From assembly GCA_920105625.2 (NCBI GenBank), contig OV050032.1, positions 99,246,542-99,310,541 of the forward strand: 64,000 bases of DNA. The letters are read 5' to 3'. Under the pieces are notes generated by a model. That model saw only the letters and a list, made by a program, of their open reading frames with translations. It searched no databases and was not told where the DNA came from. The translations under genes were made by a program, and so were the position numbers. Position 1 is the first letter of the stretch. Each line of letters opens with the position of its first letter. Positions 53,592-64,000 of this stretch are shown here, piece by piece. Origin of the DNA: Clusia tigrina (lineage: Eukaryota; Arthropoda; Insecta; Diptera; Clusiidae).

Positions 53592-56500
53592 GTTTGCAAA
53601 CATACAAATGCTTGTAACTTTTTAATGGAGCGTCATAAAACCTGGAAATTTTGTAACAAGAAAGTACTCGAGCCTCTTGTCAATTTAAGCCATCGCTCAA
53701 AGCTATGCTACCCTAGAGTCCCAAATCAAACACTGATAAAACTTCAAACGCCCCTAACTTCTTTTCGGTACGTCCTACACCTATAAATGTTTGCAACATA
53801 CAAATGCTTGTAACTTTTTACTGGAGCGTCATAAAACCTTGAAATTTTGTAACAATGAAGGACTCGAGCCTCTTAACAATTTAAGCTATCGCTCAAAGCT
53901 ATACTACCCTAGAGTCCCAAATCAAACACTGATAAAACTTCAAATGGCCCTAACTTCTATACGGTACGTCCTACACCTATCAAAGTTTGCAAACATACAA
54001 ATGCTTGTAACTTTTTACTGGAGCGTCATAAAACCTGGAAATTTTGTAACAAGAAAGTACTCGAGCCTCTTGTCAATTTAAGCCATCGCTCAAAGCAATG
54101 CTACCCTAGAGTCCCAAATCAAACACTGATAAAACTTCAAACGCCCCTAACTTCTTTTCGGTACGTCCTACACCTATAAATGTTTGCAACATACAAATGC
54201 TTGCAACTTTTTACTGGAGCGTCATCAAACCTTGAAGTTTTGTAACAATAAAGTACTCGAGCATCTTGTCAATTTAAGTTATCGCTCAAGGCTATGCTAC
54301 CCTAGAGTCCCAAATCAAACACTGATAAAACTTCAAATGGCCCTAACTTCTTTTCGGTACGTCCTACACCTATCAATGTTTGCAACATAAAAATGCTTGT
54401 AACTTTTTACTGGGGCGTCATAAAACCTTGAAGTTTTGTAACAATAAAGTACTCGAGCCTCTTGTCAATTTAAGCCATCGCTCAAAGCTATGCTACCCCA
54501 GAGTCCCAAATCAAACACTGATAAAACTTCAAATGGCCCTAACTTCTTTACGGTATGTCCTACACCTATCAAAGTTTGAAACATACAAATGCTTTTATCT
54601 TTTTACTGGAGCGTCATAAAACCTTGAAATTTTGTAACAATGAAGTACTCGAGCCTCTTGTCAATTTAAGCCATCGCTCAAAGCTATGCTACCCTAGAGT
54701 CCCAAATCAAACACTGATAAAACTTCAAGTGGCCCTAACTTCTTTACGGTACGTCCTACACCTATCAAAGTTTGAAACATACAAATGCTTGTATCTTTTT
54801 ACTGGAGCGTCATAAAACCTTGAAATTTTGTAACAATGAAGGACTCGAGCCTCTTAACAATTTAAGCTATCGCTCAAAGCTATACTACCCTAGAGTCCCA
54901 AATCAAACACTGATAAAACTTCAAATGGCCCTAACTTCTATACGGTACTTCCTACACCTATCAAAGTTTGCAAACATACAAATGCTTGTAACTTTTTACT
55001 GGAGCGTCATAAAACCTTGAAATTTTGTAACAATAAAGTACCCGAGCCTCTTGTCAATTTAAGTTATCGCTCAAAGCTATGCTACCCTAGAGTCCCAAAT
55101 CAAACACTGATAAAACTTCAAACGCCCCTAACTTCTTTTCGGTACGTCCTACACCTATAAATGTTTGCAACATACAAATGCTTGCAACTTTTTACTGGAG
55201 CGTCATAAAACCTTGAAATTTTGTAACAATGAAGGACTCGAGCCTCTTAACAATTTAAGCTATCGCTCAAAGCTATACTACCCTAGAGTCCCAAATGAAA
55301 CACTGATAAAACTTCAAATGGCCCTAACTTCTATACGGTACGTCCTACACCTATCAAAGTTTGCACACATACAAATGCTTGTAACTTTTTACTGGAGCGT
55401 CATAAAACCTGGAAATTTTGTAACAAGAAAGTACTCGAGCCTCTTGTCAATTTAAGCCATCGCTCAAAGCTATGCTACCCTAGAGTCCCAAATCAAACAC
55501 TGATAAAACTTCAAATGGCCCTAACTTCTATACGGTACGTCCTACACCTATCAAAGTTTGCAACATACAAATGCTTGTAACTTTTTACTGGAGCGTCATA
55601 AAACCTTGAAATTTTGTAACAATGAAGGACTCGAGCCTCTTAACAATTTAAGCTATCGCTCAAAGCTATACTACCCTAGAGTCCCAAATCAAACACTGAT
55701 AAAACCTCAAATGGCCCTAACTTCTATACGGTACGTCCTACACCTATCAAAGTTTGCAAACATACAAATGCTTGTAACTTTTTACTGGAGCGTCATAATA
55801 CCTGGAAATTTTGTAACAAGAAAGTACTCGAGCCTCTTGTCAATTTAAGCCATCGCTCAAAGCTATGCTACCCTAGAGTCCCAAATCAAACACTGATAAA
55901 ACTTCAAACGCCCCTAACTTCTTTTCGGTACGTCCTACACCTATAAATGTTTGCAACATACAAATGCTTGCAACTTTTTACTGGAGCGTCATAAAACCTT
56001 GAAGTTTTGTAACAATAAAGTACTCGAGCATCTTGTCAATTTAAGTTATCGCTCAAGGCTATGCTACCCTAGAGTCCCAAATCAAACACTGATATAACTT
56101 CAAACGCCCCTAACTTATCTACGGTCCGTCCTACACCTATCAAAGTTGGCAACATAGAAATGCTTGTAACTTTTTACTGGAGCGTCATAAAACCTTGAAA
56201 TTTTGTAACAATGAAGGACTCGAGCCTCTTAACAATTTAAGCTATCGCTCAAAGCTATACTACCCTAGAGTCCCAAATCAAACACTGATAAAACTTCAAA
56301 TGGCCCTAACTTCTATACGGTACGTCCTACACCTATCAAAGTTTGCAACATACAAATGCTTGTAACTTTTTACTGGAGCGTCATAAAACCTGGAAATTTT
56401 GTAACAAGAAAGTACTCGAGCCTCTTGTCAATTTAAGCCATCGCTCAAAGCTATGCTACCCTAGAGTCCCAAATCAAACACTGATAAAACTTCAAACGCC

Positions 56501-57530
56501 CCTAACTTCTTTTCGGTACGTCCTACACCTATAAATGTTTGCAACATACAAATGCTTGCAACTTTTTACTGGAGCTTCATAAAACCTTGAAGTTTTGTAA
56601 CAAAAAAGTACTCGAGCATCTTGTCAATTTAAGTTATCGCTCAAGGCTATGCTACCCTAGAGTCCCAAATCAAACAGTGATAAAACTTCAAACGCCCATA
56701 ACTTATTTTCGGTACGTCCTACACCTATCAATGTTTGCAACATAAAAATGCTTGTAACTTTTTACTGGAGCGTCATAAAACCTTGAAATTTTGTAACAAT
56801 AAAGTACAGGACCCTCTTGTCAATTTAAGCTATCGCTCAAGCTATGCTACCCTAGAGTCCCAAATCAAACACTAATAAAACTTCAAACGCCCCTAACTTC
56901 TATAAGGTACGTCCTACACCTATCAAAGTTGGCAACATTCAAATGCTTGTAACTTTTTACTGGGGCGTCATAAAACCTTGAAGTTTTGTAACAATAAAGT
57001 ACTCGAGCCTCTTGTCAATTTAAGCCATCGCTCAAAGCTATGCTACACCAGAGTCCCAAATCAAACACTGATAAAACTTCAAATGGCCCTAACTTCTTTA
57101 CGGTATGTCCTACACCTATCAAAGTTTGAAACATACAAATGCTTGTATCTTTTTACTGGAGCGTCATAAAATCTTGAAATTTTGTAACAATGAAGTACTC
57201 GAGCCTCTTGTCAATTTAAGCCATCGCTCAAAGCTATGCTACCCTAGAGTCCCAAATCAAACACTGATAAAACTTCAAGTGGCCCTAACTTCTTTACGGT
57301 ACGTCCTACACCTATCAAAGTTTGAAACATACAAATGCTTGCATCTTTTTACTGGAGCGTCATAAAACCTTGAAATTTTGTAACAATAAAGTACTCGACC
57401 CTCTTGTCAATTTAATCTATCGCTCAAAGCTTTGCTACCCTAGAGTCCCAAATCAAACACTGATAAAACTTCAAACGCCCCTAACTTCTATACGGTACGT
57501 CCTACACCTATCAAAGTTGGCAACATTCAA
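53592..57530 (+). repeat. Degrading end of the core with a near-dimeric patch
   Basis: Families c, a/b hybrid, c, d, e/f hybrid, g, g, b/c continue the core order. At 55,165-55,950 two units of 393 bp (two monomers plus one base) follow each other, each an a- or d-headed b-bodied monomer plus a c monomer; a similar pair lies at 53,791-54,180. One A is missing near 56,838 (gctcaagctatg). From about 56,570 onwards private changes accumulate (gagcttcat, aacaaaaaagt, gtacaggacc, ataaggtacg, tacaccagag), which suggests the edge of the homogenised core. Confidence 0.7.
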
Positions 57531-58580
57531 ATGTTTGTAACTTTTTACTGGAGCGTCATAAAACCTTGAAATTTTATAACAATGAAGTACCCGCGCATCT
57601 TGTCAATTTAAGCCATCGCTCAAAGCTATGCTACCCTTGAGTCCCAAATCAAACACTGATAAAACTTCAAATGGCCCTAACTTCTTTACGGTACGTCCTA
57701 CACCTATCAAAGTTTGCAACATTCAAATGCTTGTAACTTTTTACTGGAGCGTCATAAAACCTTGAAAGTTTGTAACAATAAAGTACTCGAGCCTCTTGTC
57801 AATTTAAGCCATCGCTCAAAGCTATGCTACCCTAGAGTCCCAAATCAAACACTGATAAAACTATAAATGGCCCTAACTTCTTTACGGTACGTCCTACACC
57901 TATCAAAGTTTGCAACATTCAAATGCTTGTAACTTTTTACTGGAGCGTCATAAAACCTTGAAATTTTGTAACAATAAAGTACTCGAGCCTCTTGTCAATT
58001 TAAGCCAGCGCTCAAAGCTATGCTACCCTAGAGTCCCAAATCAAACACTGATAAAACTTCAAACGCCCCTAACTTTTTTACGGTACGTCCTACACCTATC
58101 AAAGTTTGCAACATACAAATGCTTGTAACTTTTTACTGGAGCGTCATAAAACCTTGAAGTTTTGTAACAAAAAAGTACTCGAGCATCTTGTCAATTTAAG
58201 TTATCGCTCAAAGCTATGCTACCCTAGAGTCCCAAATCAAACAGTGATAAAACTTCAAACGCCCCTAACTTCTTTTCGGTACATCCTACACCTATCAATG
58301 TTTGCAACATACAAATGCTTGTAACTTTTTACTGGAGCGTCATAAAACCTTGAAATTTTGTAACAATAAAGTACTCGACCCTCTTGTCAATTTAAGCTAT
58401 CGCTCAAAGCTATGCTACCCTAGAGTCCCAAATCAAACACTGATAAAAATTCAAACGCCCCTAACTTCTTTACGGTACGTCCTACACATATCAAAGTTAG
58501 CAACATTCAAATGCTTGTAACTTTTTACTGGAGCGTCATAAAACTTTGAAATTTTGTAACAATGAAGTTCGCGAGCCTCT
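57531..58580 (+). repeat. Right layer begins: edge-type monomers
   Basis: Near 57,530 the array changes to monomers with gcaacattcaaatgtttg, gtacccgcgc and acccttgagtccc, resembling the left 7.6 kb. Positions about 57,780-58,350 recur at about 61,505-62,070 (offset 3724 bp, 19 monomers), sharing actataaatgg, gccagcgctc, aactttttta and gtacatcc. The monomer near 58,440-58,600 repeats the acacatatcaaagttagc and gaagt(a/t)cgcgag variants of the left layer (about 105-185 and 2260-2340). Confidence 0.77.
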
Positions 58581-61385
58581 TGTCAATTTAAGCCATCGCT
58601 CAAAGCTATGCTACCCTAGAGTCCCAAATCAAACACTGATATAACTTCAAACGCCCCTAACTTCTATACGGTACGTCCTACACCTATCAACGTTTGCAAC
58701 ATACAAATGCTTGTATCTTTTTACTGGAGCGTCATAAAACCTTGAAATTTTGTAACAATAAAGTACCCGAGCCTCTTGTCAATTTAAGTTATCGCTCAAA
58801 GCTATGCTACCCTTGAGTCCCAAATCAAACAATGATAAAACTTCAAACGCCCCTAACTTCTTTACGGTACGTCCTACACCTATCAAACTTGGCAACATTC
58901 AAATGCTTGTAACTTTTTACTGGAGCGTCATAATACCTGGAAATTTTGTAACAAGAAAGTACTCGAGCCTCTTGTCAATTTAAGCCATCGCTCAAAGCTA
59001 TGCTACCCTAGAGTCCCAAATCAAACACTGATAAAACTTCAAACGCCCCTAACTTCTTTTCGGTACGTCCTACACCTATAAATGTTTGCAACATACAAAT
59101 GCTTGCAACTTTTTACTGGAGCGTCATAAAACCTTGAAGTTTTGTAACAATAAAGTACTCGAGCATCTTGTCAATTTAAGTTATCGCTCAAGGCTATGCT
59201 ACCCTAGAGTCCCAAATCAAACACTGATATAACTTCAAACGCCCCTAACTTATCTACGGTACGTCCTACACCTATCAAAGTTGGCAACATAGAAATGCTT
59301 GTAACTTTTTACTGGAGCGTCATAAAACCTTGAAATTTTGTAACAATGAAGGACTCGAGCCTCTTAACAATTTAAGCTATCGCTCAAAGCTATACTACCC
59401 TAGAGTCCCAAATCAAACACTGATAAAACTTCAAATGGCCCTAACTTCTATACGGTACGTCCTACACCTATCAAAGTTTGCAACATACAAATGCTTGTAA
59501 CTTTTTACTGGAGCGTCATAAAACCTGGAAATTTTGTAACAAGAAAGTACTCGAGCCTCTTGTCAATTTAAGCCATCGCTCAAAGCTATGCTACCCTAGA
59601 GTCTCAAATCAAACACTGATAAAACTTCAAACGCCCCTAACTTCTTTTCGGTACGTCCTACACCTATCAAAGTTTGAAACATACAAATGCTGGTAGCTTT
59701 TTACGGGAGCGTCATAAAACCTTGAAGTTTTGTAACAATAAAGTACTCGAACCTCTTGTCAATTTAAGCCATCGCTCAACGCTGTGCTACCCTTGAGTCC
59801 CAAATCAAACACTGATAAAACTTCAAACGCCCCTAACTTCTTTACGGTACGTCCTACACCTATCAAAGTTGGCAACATAGAAATGCTTGTAACTTTTTAC
59901 TGGAGCGTCATAAAACCTTGAAATTTTGTAACAATGAAGTACTCGAGCCTCTTAACAATTTAAGCCATCGCTCAAAGCTATGCTACCCTAGAGTCCCAAA
60001 TCAAACACTGATATAACTTCAAACGCCCCTAACTTCTATACGGTACGTCCTACACCTATCAACGTTTGCAACATACAAATGCTTGTATCTTTTTACTGGA
60101 GCGTCATAAAACCTTGAAATTTTGTAACAATAAAGTACCCGAGCCTCTTGTCAATTTAAGTTATCGCTCAAAGCTATGCTACCCTTGAGTCCCAAATCAA
60201 ACACTGATAAAACTTCAAACGCCCCTAACTTCTTTACGGTACGTCCTACACCTATCAAACTTGGCAACATTCAAATGCTTGTAACTTTTTACTGGAGCGT
60301 CATAATACCTGGAAATTTTGTAACAATAAAGTACTCGAACCTCTTGTCAATTTAAGCCATCGCTCAAAGCTATGCTACCCTAGAGTCCCAAATCAAACAC
60401 TGATAAAACTTCAAACGCCCCTAACTTCTTTTCGGTACGTCCTACACCTATAAATGTTTGCAACATACAAATGCTTGCAACTTTTTACTGGAGCGTCATA
60501 AAACCTTGAAGTTTTGTAACAATAAAGTACTCGAGCATCTTGTCAATTTAAGTTATCGCTCAAGGCTATGCTACCCTAGAGTCCCAAATCAAACACTGAT
60601 ATAACTTCAAACGCCCCTAACTTATCTACGGTACGTCCTACACCTATCAAAGTTGGCAACATAGAAATGCTTGTAACTTTTTACTGGAGCGTCATAAAAC
60701 CTTGAAATTTTGTAACAATGAAGGACTCGAGCCTCTTAACAATTTAAGCTATCGCTCAAAGCTATACTACCCTAGAGTCCCAAATCAAACACTGATAAAA
60801 CTTCAAATGGCCCTAACTTCTATACGGTACGTCCTACACCTATCAAAGTTTGCAACATACAAATGCTTGTAACTTTTTACTGGAGCGTCATAAAACCTGG
60901 AAATTTTGTAACAAGAAAGTACTCGAGCCTCTTGTCAATTTAAGCCATCGCTCAAAGCTATGCTACCCTAGAGTCTCAAATCAAACACTGATAAAACTTC
61001 AAACGCCCCTAACTTCTTTTCGGTACGTCCTACACCTATCAAAGTTTGAAACATACAAATGCTGGTAGCTTTTTACGGGAGCGTCATAAAACCTTGAAGT
61101 TTTGTAACAATAAAGTACTCGAACCTCTTGTCAATTTAAGCCATCGCTCAACGCTGTGCTACCCTTGAGTCCCAAATCAAACACTGATAAAACTTCAAAC
61201 GCCCCTAACTTCTTTACGGTACGTCCTACACCTATCAAAGTTGGCAACATAGAAATGCTTGTAACTTTTTACTGGAGCGTCATAAAACCTTGAAATTTTG
61301 TAACAATGAAGTACTCGAGCCTCTTAACAATTTAAGCTATCGCTCAAAGCTATGCTACCCTAGAGTCCCAAATCAAACACTGATA
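58581..61385 (+). repeat. 7-mer higher-order repeat of the right layer, period 1372 bp, about 2 copies
   Basis: Positions from about 58,590 match those 1372 bp (7 x 196) downstream. Shared variants are tatcaaacttggc (58,884 and 60,256), gtcataatacctgg, gagtctcaaatc (59,601 and 60,973), gctggtagc with ttacggg (59,690 and 61,062), and caacgctgtgctaccc (59,777 and 61,149). No 197-bp c monomer occurs in the unit, so the period is an exact multiple of 196. One unit mixes edge-type monomers with core-like d and b monomers. Confidence 0.86.
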
Positions 61386-62424
61386 AAACTTCAAATGGCC
61401 CTAACTTCTATACGGTACGTCCTACACCTATCAAAGTTTGCAACATACAAATGCTTGTAACTTTTTACTGGAGCGTCATAAAACCTTGAAATTTTGTAAC
61501 AAGAAAGTACTCGAGCCTCTTGTCAATTTAAGCCATCGCTCAAAGCTATGCTACCCTAGAGTCCCAAATCAAACACTGATAAAACTATAAATGGCCCTAA
61601 CTTCTTTACGGTACGTCCTACACCTATCAAAGTTTGCAACATTCAAATGCTTGTAACTTTTTACTGGAGCGTCATAAAACCTTGAAATTTTGTAACAATA
61701 AAGTACTCGAGCCTCTTGTCAATTTAAGCCAGCGCTCAAAGCTATGCTACCCTAGAATCCCAAATCAAACACTGATAAAACTTCAAACGCCCCTAACTTT
61801 TTTACGGTACGTCCTCCACCTATCAAAGTTTGCAACATACAAATGCTTGTAACTTTTTACTGGAGCGTCATAAAACCTTGAAGTTTTGTAACAAAAAAGT
61901 ACTCGAGCATCTTGTCAATTTAAGTTATCGCTCAAAGCTATGCTACCCTAGAGTCCCAAATCAAACAGTGATAAAACTTCAAACGCCCCTAACTTCTTTT
62001 CGGTACATCCTACACCTATCAATGTTTGCAACATACAAATGCTTGTAACTTTTTACTGGAGCGTCATAAAACCTTGAAGTTTTGTAACAATAAAGTACTC
62101 GAACCTCTTGTCAATTTAAGCCATCGCTCAACGCTGTGCTACCCTTGAGTCCCAAATCAAACACTGATAAAACTTCAAACGCCCCTAACTTCTTTACGGT
62201 ACGTCCTACACCTATCAAAGTTGGCAACATAGAAATGCTTGTAACTTTTTACTGGAGCGTCATAAAACCTTGAAATTTTGTAACAATGAAGTACTCGAGC
62301 CTCTTAACAATTTAAGCTATCGCTCAAAGCTATGCTACCCTAGAGTCCCAAATCAAACAGTGATAAAACTTCAAATGGCCCTAACTTCTTTACGGTACGT
62401 CCTACACCTATCAAAGTTTGCAAT
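61386..62424 (+). repeat. Right layer: segmental copy of 57,780-58,350 and flanking monomers
   Basis: About 61,505-62,070 repeats about 57,780-58,350 at an offset of 3724 bp. It includes the rare aacaaaaaagt run, otherwise seen only near 56,600 and 58,166. The next monomer (62,075-62,160) carries cgaacctc plus caacgctgtgctaccc, the variant also found near 6069, 59,750, 61,122 and 63,280. Confidence 0.75.
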
Positions 62425-64000
62425 ATTCAAATGCTTGTAACTTTTTACTGGAGCGTCATAAAACCTTGAAATTTTGTAACAATAAAGTACCCGAGCCTCT
62501 TGTCAATTTAAGTTATCGCTCAAAGCTATGCTACCCTTGAGTCCCAAATCAAACACTGATAAAACTTCAAACGCCCCTAACTTCTTTACGGTACGTCCTA
62601 CACCTATCAAAGTTGGCAACATTCAAATGCTTGTAACTTTTTACTGGAGCGTCATAAAACCTTGAAATTTTGTAATAATAAAGTACTCGAGCCTCTTGTC
62701 AATTTAAGCCATCGCTCAAAGCTATGCTACCCTAGAGTCCCAAATCAAACACTGATATAACTTCAAACGCCCCTAACTTATCTACGGTACGTCCTACACT
62801 TATCAAAGTTTGCAACATACAAATGCTTGTAACTTTTTACTGGAGCGTCATAAAACATTTAAATTTTGTAACAATAAAGTACTCGAGCCTCTTGTCAATT
62901 TAAGCTATCGCTCAAAGCTATGCTACCCTAGAGTCCCAAATCAAACACTGATAAAACTTCAAACGCCCCTAACTTCTATACGGTACGTCCTACACCTATC
63001 AACGTTTGCAACATACAAATGCTTGTATCTTTTTACTGGAGCGTCATAAAACCTTGAAATTTTGTAACAATAAAGTACTCGAGCCTCTTGTTAATTTAAG
63101 CTATCGCTCAAAGCTATGCTACCCTAGAGTCCCAAATCAAACACTGATAAAACTTCAAATGGCCCTAACTTCTTTACGGTACGTCCTACACCTATCAAAG
63201 TTTGAAACATACAAATGCTGGTAGCTTTTTACTGGAGCGTCATAAAACCTTGAAGTTTTGTAACAATAAAGTACTCGAACCTCTTGTCAATTTAAGCCAT
63301 CGCTCAACGCTGTGCTACCCTTGAGTCCCAAATCAAACACTGATAAAACTTCAAACGCCCCTAACTTCTTTACGGTACGTCCTACACCTATCAAAGTTGG
63401 CAACATAGAAATGCTTGTAACTTTTTACTGGAGCGTCATAAAACCTTGAAATTTTGTAACAATAAAGTACCCGAGCCTCTTGTCAATTTAAGTTATCGCT
63501 CAAAGCTATGCTACCCTTGAGTCCCAAATCAAACACTGATAAAACTTCAAACGCCCCTAACTTCTTTACGGTACGTCCTACACCTATCAAAGTTGGCAAC
63601 ATTCAAATGCTTGTAACTTTTTACTGGAGCGTCATAAAACCTTGAAATTTTGTAATAATAAAGTACTCGAGCCTCTTGTCAATTTAAGCCATCGCTCAAA
63701 GCTATGCTACCCTAGAGTCCCAAATCAAACACTGATATAACTTCAAACGCCCCTAACTTATCTACGGTACGTCCTACACTTATCAAAGTTTGCAACATAC
63801 AAATGCTTGTAACTTTTTACTGGAGCGTCATAAAACATTTAAATTTTGTAACAATAAAGTACTCGAGCCTCTTGTCAATTTAAGCCATCGCTCAAAGCTA
63901 TGCTACCCTAGAGTCCCAAATCAAACACTGATAAAACTTCAAACGCCCCTAACTTCTATACGGTACGTCCTACACCTATCAACGTTTGCAACATACAAAT
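62425..64000 (+). repeat. 5-mer higher-order repeat at the right edge, period 980 bp
   Basis: Positions 62,461-63,020 and 63,441-64,000 lie exactly 5 x 196 = 980 bp apart. By eye they differ at a single base (agctatcg at 62,906 versus agccatcg at 63,886) over 560 bp. They share the private variants gtaataataaag, cctacacttatc and aaaacatttaaatttt. The second copy is cut by the window end, so more copies may follow. Confidence 0.88.

Larger units (their letters stand above)
1..64000 (+). repeat. Satellite DNA array, 196-bp monomer, head to tail, spans the whole window
   Basis: Landmarks such as the taactttttactgg stretch, the cggtacgtcctacacc stretch and the gagtcccaaatcaaac stretch recur every 196 bp (197 bp in one family) from the first base to the last. 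This gives about 326 monomers. All copies are in the same orientation, and I found no non-satellite insertion. The consensus is about 38% G+C, with C about twice as frequent as G on this strand (50 C and 25 G per monomer, hand count). Families differ by around 5-6%, while copies of the same family at equivalent places in a higher-order unit are nearly identical. That pattern is the signature of local homogenisation by unequal exchange. Both ends of the window lie inside monomers, so the array continues outside. A centromeric or pericentromeric location is an inference from array size and HOR structure; no known centromere motif is present. Confidence 0.97.

Noticed and set aside
748..63224. 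Many + strand open frames of 60-109 codons as a tandem protein family
   Set aside because: They recur with the 196-bp repeat, which is not a multiple of three, so the frame changes at every copy. Most start at TTG, and neighbouring frames overlap. Differences between copies include one-base, 11-bp and 51-bp indels that break the frame freely. They are by-products of satellite conservation.
1..64000. CRISPR array or bacterial repeat locus
   Set aside because: The repeat is 196 bp with no alternation of short repeats and unique spacers; the supposed spacers are equally repeated, and no cas-like gene is present.
1..64000. CENP-B box (TTCG....A..CGGG)
   Set aside because: The only similar stretch, ttttcggtacgtcc, lacks the required A and the CGGG end on either strand in the families I inspected.
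1..64000. tRNA-, 5S rRNA- or SINE-derived monomer
   Set aside because: I found no A box/B box pair, no cloverleaf-like stem set and no 5S internal control region in the consensus; gagtccc resembles part of a B box only by chance.
1..64000. Transposable element, LTR or inverted-repeat element hidden in the array
   Set aside because: No stretch departs from the monomer; no target-site duplication, terminal inverted repeat, poly-A tail or coding domain is visible.
1..64000. Telomeric or subtelomeric repeat
   Set aside because: No TTAGGG-, TTTAGGG- or TTAGG-type runs occur, and all the sequence is the 196-bp unit.
1..64000. Bacterial-type promoters and terminators (TATAAT-like and T-run motifs)
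   Set aside because: AT-rich hexamers and T runs recur in every monomer with no associated gene; nothing distinguishes any copy as regulatory.

Overview
The whole 64-kb window is one uninterrupted satellite DNA array. A monomer of about 196 bp, roughly 38% G+C by hand count of a consensus, repeats about 326 times. Every copy is head to tail on the same strand, and both window edges cut the array in mid-monomer. I see no gene, RNA gene, transposon, microsatellite or inversion break. An array this long, built of higher-order repeats (HORs), points to a nuclear eukaryotic chromosome, either centromeric/pericentromeric or another heterochromatic block. I cannot name the clade: I do not recognise the monomer, and plant and animal origins both remain possible.

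Monomers fall into recurring families that I label by the bases just after the tatcaaa/tataaat motif and by linked sites. a = gtttgcaacatac with gtaac. b = gttggcaacatag with aatgaaggact, cttaacaattt and gctatac. c = gtttgcaaacatac, 197 bp, with aacaagaaag. d = tgtttgcaacatac with gcaac, gagcatc and tcaaggc. e = gcaacataaaaatg with cgaccctc. f = gttggcaacattc with ggggcg and accccagag. g = gtttgaaacatac with gtatc. g' = g-headed with cgaccctc and gctttgc. Families a and b differ at about 11 of 196 positions by my count.

Layout (boundaries good to roughly one monomer). 1-7.6 kb: left layer, with an 11-mer tandem (2156 bp) and mixed monomers carrying cttgagtccc. 7.6-19.7 kb: core built from b-c-d-e-f-g-g', including a 12-mer (2354 bp, about 2.2 copies) and a 7-mer (1373 bp, about 3 copies). 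19.7-32.5 kb: core with 8-mer (1569 bp), 9-mer (1766 bp), another 8-mer (1568 bp) and another 7-mer (1373 bp). 32.5-52 kb: 22- to 23-mer super-repeats of about 4.3-4.5 kb, one with an internal 10-mer duplication (1962 bp). 52-57.5 kb: degraded continuation with a 145-bp deleted monomer and a near-dimeric patch. 57.5-64 kb: right layer, with a 7-mer (1372 bp) and 5-mer (980 bp) and monomer variants shared with the left layer.

There are no cooperating genes. What the sequence records is the history of the array: repeated segmental duplication by unequal exchange, hybrid monomers at exchange points, and an apparently younger core between older-looking layers. Open reading frames recur about once per monomer, but they follow from the repeat and I do not annotate them as genes.
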